Below, in pieces: positions 42,853 through 46,022 of a DNA stretch of 46,022 bases. Numbering within the stretch: the stretch's first letter is position 1; each line of letters opens with the position of its first letter. Both the position numbers and the translations under genes were made by a program. Source of the DNA: a virus; the IMG/VR virus record IMGVR_UViG_3300031566_000081, positions 1 to 46,022 of that record; one strand, written 5' to 3'. The notes beneath the pieces were generated by a model. That model was not told where the DNA came from. It worked only from the letters and a program-made list of their open reading frames with translations, and did no database searches.

Positions 42853-43053
42853 ATGGATAAGCAATATGTAATTGTTCTGGAATGTAGTGCTGGAAATGAC
42901 CAGGTTGGAGATATGTGGTTAGAAACATTTATTTGTAATTCAGAAACCACTATCGCAGAAATAATGAAATGGAAAAAAGAGAAACATAGTAAAGGTAGAT
43001 TAATGATAACGGAGGCAAGTGAACCGAAAGAAGATGACGGTATATCATTTTGA
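42853..43053 (+). CDS. Hypothetical protein, 66 aa (repeat copy of 168-368)
   Basis: Identical copy of the gene at 168-368, with the same GGGAGGTG ribosome binding site. In the circular genome this is the same gene, lying directly downstream of the HNH gene pair. Confidence 0.7.
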   Translation: MDKQYVIVLECSAGNDQVGDMWLETFICNSETTIAEIMKWKKEKHSKGRLMITEASEPKEDDGISF

Positions 43054-43074
43054 TAAATAAGAAGGAGGTGAACC

Positions 43075-43218
43075 ATGAAGTTAAAATGGACTGATGAAGA
43101 GTCAAGGTATTTTAGCAATCCCATCAAAACAGCAGAACGGTATAGCGACTGGGGCTGGTGGATTGTAATGGCAGCATGCGTGCTAACTATAATCTGGAAG
43201 GGGGAAAATGAAAAATGA
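43075..43218 (+). CDS. Small membrane protein, 47 aa (repeat copy of 390-533)
   Basis: Identical copy of the single-pass membrane peptide at 390-533. Confidence 0.65.
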   Translation: MKLKWTDEESRYFSNPIKTAERYSDWGWWIVMAACVLTIIWKGENEK

Positions 43219-43382
43219 CTAAGGAAGAAAAATTTGAAAAAGCAATAGAGTGGTTAGAAAATGCTTCTTATAATTGCAACAATGTTGCCAAAATAGGAGT
43301 GGGGTTAATGCCGATAATAAAAAGTCAAATAGATAATGCTATTAAGTATTTAAACAACGAAGACATTGAAGACATTTATTAA
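43215..43382 (+). CDS. Hypothetical protein, 55 aa (repeat copy of 530-697)
   Basis: Identical copy of the helical peptide at 530-697, coupled to the upstream gene by ATGA. Confidence 0.6.
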   Translation: MTKEEKFEKAIEWLENASYNCNNVAKIGVGLMPIIKSQIDNAIKYLNNEDIEDIY

Positions 43383-43411
43383 GTAAAAATATCAAGTAAG
43401 GGGGAAAACCA

Positions 43412-43624
43412 ATGAAAGAATTAACACCAGAGCAGGAAAGCCTAATCGGTGATGACGCATATCACGAAAAAAAATTAGCAGAGGATATTGCTAAAGAAAA
43501 AAAGCAATATAAAAAAATCCCGATTAATCCTGAATGCTTTAACCGGATACTAAAAAAGATAGGGAGGAAGAAGCTCGATGACATTGAGACATATAGCGAT
43601 ATACAGGGCAAGAATGAACGGTAA
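43412..43624 (+). CDS. Hypothetical charged protein, 70 aa (repeat copy of 727-939)
   Basis: Identical copy of the Lys/Glu-rich protein gene at 727-939. Confidence 0.6.
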   Translation: MKELTPEQESLIGDDAYHEKKLAEDIAKEKKQYKKIPINPECFNRILKKIGRKKLDDIETYSDIQGKNER

Positions 43625-43763
43625 CAGTATAAAGGAAGAACAGGAAGTATTGGAAGATAGAAGAAGGCGCAGTAATGAAAACTTATTTAAGCCAACTTCT
43701 TATGAGAAGTATTTATGGCAAAAAGAAAATAAAAAATTAGGAGGAAATAGAAATGAACGGTGA
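43578..43763 (+). CDS. Hypothetical basic protein, 61 aa (repeat copy of 893-1078)
   Basis: Identical copy of the overlapping basic-protein frame at 893-1078. Confidence 0.5.
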   Translation: MTLRHIAIYRARMNGNSIKEEQEVLEDRRRRSNENLFKPTSYEKYLWQKENKKLGGNRNER

Positions 43764-44931
43764 TGGAAAATTTGATAAAGGTAGATATACAACGATACCT
43801 GAAACAAAGAATATTAAATTACCCATAGGAGGAAAAATAAGATTAGGTATTAAGGTTAAAAATGAAGAAGGGATAGAACACCCAAAGGAACTTAAATATT
43901 TTGTATGCCCAGAAGAAGTAACAAAGGTCTATGGAGAAGAGCCGACAAAATTAATCGTATTCTTTCCAAGAAATAACAGAGAAGAAATATTTCCACAATG
44001 TTATGAAAAATATGGAAGTAATGAGGCTTTGTTATGTCAAGGAGATGGAGATGTATCAAAAACCGCACAAAGACTTAATCTGGAAAATGGTAGATGGGAA
44101 GAAGTTAAATGTCCTTGTGAACATTTTGGAAAATATGATAAGAAAACCAAAATAGGTGGTTGTGTAAAGGCGGGATATTTGAAATTCATGTTGCCTTCAG
44201 TTTCAATAGGTACTTTCTATCAGTGTAGAGTTGGAGGTACGGTATCAATAGAAGAATGCAATAGTGCTTTTGAATTAGCCAATAAGACTACTGGTGGCTG
44301 TTGGGCAATGATACCCTTCAAAATGGAAAGAGTATTAAAGAAATTAAAGATACCGGGAACTGCAAAGATGAAAGACCATTGGGTAGTTACTCTTGAAATC
44401 GCTGCAAGTGTTGAAGAAATTAGGAGAGTGGCAAACGGTGAGATATTGTACTTGGGTCAACCGAAAAATGGTCAATATGAACTTGAAGCACCTGAATTGC
44501 CTTTAATGAATAGAGCATATACCCCATTAGCTACTGAAGAAGAAATTAAAGAGAGAGAGGAAAGGCAAATTGAATTACAGGAAAAAGCGAATAGAGAGAA
44601 TGAAAGAATCAATGAACAGCAAGCCAAACTTAAAAAAGAAAGAGAAGCAGGCAAGCATAATATAAGAACTCCGGAAGAAATAAGGAAAATACTCGAAAAA
44701 AGGAATGCTATTCTTGATGAGATTCAAACGGTAGCGAGAGCCTATAAAGTTAATAATTGGGGAGAAATAATGGATATCGGCGAAAGGCACAATGTATTTC
44801 CAAAAGGTTTAGTGGCCAGTCAAGTCAAAACAATAGTAGTTGACCATCCGGATAAATACGACGCTTTACTGGCAGCATTCAAGGCTGACCAAGAAGTTAC
44901 CGATGAGGACATACCAAAAGACACAGACTAA
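43753..44931 (+). CDS. RDF-like protein, 392 aa (repeat copy of 1068-2246)
   Basis: Identical copy of the recombination-directionality-factor-like gene at 1068-2246; see that entry for domain layout. Confidence 0.6.
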   Translation: MNGDGKFDKGRYTTIPETKNIKLPIGGKIRLGIKVKNEEGIEHPKELKYFVCPEEVTKVYGEEPTKLIVFFPRNNREEIFPQCYEKYGSNEALLCQGDGDVSKTAQRLNLENGRWEEVKCPCEHFGKYDKKTKIGGCVKAGYLKFMLPSVSIGTFYQCRVGGTVSIEECNSAFELANKTTGGCWAMIPFKMERVLKKLKIPGTAKMKDHWVVTLEIAASVEEIRRVANGEILYLGQPKNGQYELEAPELPLMNRAYTPLATEEEIKEREERQIELQEKANRENERINEQQAKLKKEREAGKHNIRTPEEIRKILEKRNAILDEIQTVARAYKVNNWGEIMDIGERHNVFPKGLVASQVKTIVVDHPDKYDALLAAFKADQEVTDEDIPKDTD

Positions 44932-44954
44932 TTTTTTCATTTTAGTACCTCCAG

Positions 44955-44980
44955 GGCGGGTCAGCCTATCGAGACCCGCC
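44955..44980 (+). terminator. Stem-loop (repeat copy of 2270-2295)
   Basis: Same GGCGGGTC/GACCCGCC hairpin as at 2270-2295. Confidence 0.65.
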
Positions 44981-45027
44981 TGCTATTATTCTAATTGTTT
45001 ATAAAATTTTTATTAAAAGGAACATCA

Positions 45028-45648
45028 ATGCTTACTAAAATAGAATACCAAAAACAATATTATATTAAAAATAAGGACAAAATAAAGGCTTATGCAAAAA
45101 AGTATCATCTTGATAATTTAGAATATCATAAGCAATATTATAAAAATTATTATCTTAATAATAAAGAAAAATATTTCTATAAATATAAATATAATCTTGA
45201 ATATTATCGAGAACATAAAGAGCAAATTCAAAAATATTACAAAAAATATTACAACGATAATAAAGATAAATATTCCGATATTGCAAAAAAGTGGCGGGAT
45301 AACAATCCAGATAAGGCAAGAGAGAATAGGAGAAAATGGAAGGAAAATAATCCTGGAAAATATAAAACAATGAAACAAAGAAAAGATACTAAAAGAAGAA
45401 TAAGAGAAAATAAAATTATAAACACTCTAACATATAAAGAATGGTTGAATATTTTAAAAAAATATGATTACAAATGTGCTTATTGTGGTTGTGAATTTGA
45501 TGAAAATACATTACCACAAAAAGATCATGTTATACCAATTAGTAAAGGCGGACATAATACGAAAGAGAATGTAGTACCTGCTTGTATAATTTGTAATTCA
45601 AAAAAGTGGACTAAAATAATTCAACCTTATCAATTATCATTTTATTAA
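45028..45648 (+). CDS. HNH endonuclease, 206 aa (repeat copy of 2343-2963)
   Basis: Identical copy of the HNH gene at 2343-2963. Confidence 0.9.
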   Translation: MLTKIEYQKQYYIKNKDKIKAYAKKYHLDNLEYHKQYYKNYYLNNKEKYFYKYKYNLEYYREHKEQIQKYYKKYYNDNKDKYSDIAKKWRDNNPDKARENRRKWKENNPGKYKTMKQRKDTKRRIRENKIINTLTYKEWLNILKKYDYKCAYCGCEFDENTLPQKDHVIPISKGGHNTKENVVPACIICNSKKWTKIIQPYQLSFY

Positions 45649-45674
45649 TAAAAGAAATTAAGGAGGTAAAGGGA

Positions 45675-45899
45675 ATGTCAGATTACACTTGTGGAACGTG
45701 TAAGTATTATAAATTGTATGGTTTTTTTGATGTTGAAAGGTATTGTTGTGGTATAACTGGACAACCTGTATCTAAGCGACATACTTGTGACGACTGGACA
45801 GATGATAGCGAGGTCGAGCTAACCGACGAGGAGAAAGATGCTATTAAGGGCGATATCGAGGCACATAGAAGGATGGTAGAGGGGAGGGAGATAGGGTGA
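45675..45899 (+). CDS. Cys-rich mini-protein, 74 aa (repeat copy of 2990-3214)
   Basis: Identical copy of the gene at 2990-3214. Confidence 0.7.
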   Translation: MSDYTCGTCKYYKLYGFFDVERYCCGITGQPVSKRHTCDDWTDDSEVELTDEEKDAIKGDIEAHRRMVEGREIG

Positions 45900-46022
45900 A
45901 GATAATAAAAGTTAAAAATTGTGAAGACTGTATCTATTATATAAATATCGGAAGGCCATATTTTTATTTTTATTGTGGTGAAAAATATAGATTAACTAAA
46001 GAAATATTTAAAATAGAAGATG
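45896..46022 (+). CDS. Cys-rich mini-protein, truncated by window end (copy of 3211-3420)
   Basis: The first 42 codons of the protein complete at 3211-3420, starting at GTG; the window stops inside the gene. Confidence 0.65.
   Translation, partial: MKIIKVKNCEDCIYYINIGRPYFYFYCGEKYRLTKEIFKIED

Larger units (their letters stand above)
42686..46022. repeat. Terminal direct repeat, copy 2
   Basis: Second copy of bases 1-3337, offset by 42,685. It contains the same nine complete early genes, the HNH gene and terminator, and ends inside the gene that starts at 45896. I see no differences between the copies where compared. It is interpreted as the overlap of a circular or permuted genome, not as true gene duplication. 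Confidence 0.95.

Overview
The window is one complete bacteriophage genome plus a wrap-around. Bases 1-3337 recur exactly at 42686-46022, so the unit is a 42,685 bp circle or a molecule with a long terminal redundancy. The DNA is AT-rich, arginine is mostly AGA/AGG, and nearly every gene has a strong AGGAGGTGA-type ribosome binding site. The structural set is that of a short-tailed (podovirus-like) phage: terminase, portal, scaffold, N4-gp56/SU10-type capsid protein, tail adaptor, nozzle-like protein, repeat-rich fibres and very large internal virion proteins. There is no tail tape measure or sheath. I see no polymerase, helicase or integrase, so host replication machinery is presumably used. 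The host cannot be named. A type IV pilin gene and a spanin-like protein ending in an outer-membrane-type aromatic C-terminus hint at a diderm, pilus-bearing bacterium.

Layout. An early plus-strand region starts at a sigma70-like promoter (41525) that drives an apparently leaderless small HTH gene. It runs through a structured RNA and an HNH endonuclease (42098-42636), crosses the wrap point and continues to about 9.6 kb. It holds many small genes (Cys-rich zinc-ribbon mini-proteins, small membrane proteins, HTH proteins), a protein resembling phage recombination directionality factors, a replication initiator with internal iterons (6278-7102) and a VRR-NUC nuclease. A second promoter (9703) precedes a sigma-region-4-like activator and the late block: terminase (10224-11950), portal (12145), scaffold (14622), capsid (15700), head fibre (17017), adaptor and tail (20783-24919), internal virion proteins (25520-31575). 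After a short minus-strand island come the fibre (33056-35272) and a lysis cassette (35285-37109: two holin-like proteins, an M15 peptidase, a spanin-like protein). Then follow a DNA methyltransferase and a zinc-ribbon/HTH/metallophosphoesterase fusion.

The unusual parts are non-coding or accessory. (1) The minus-strand island at 31565-32429 is the only counter-oriented segment; it encodes a prepilin with a full GFTLIEL processing site and two tiny membrane proteins. (2) At 39177-39282 lies a 106-nt RNA that folds as the tRNA-like half of tmRNA, with the G3-U70 alanine identity pair, a 3' CCA and a GGTTTCGA 5' element, but with no tag reading frame. It is followed by a tRNA-Thr(TGT) and another structured stretch. 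(3) A ~172-nt multi-stem RNA sits directly upstream of an HNH gene at 42098-42269. (4) A candidate sRNA with an exposed anti-Shine-Dalgarno CCTCCT and its own terminator lies at 41143-41304. At least four homing-type endonucleases (HNH or endonuclease VII) are scattered through the genome.
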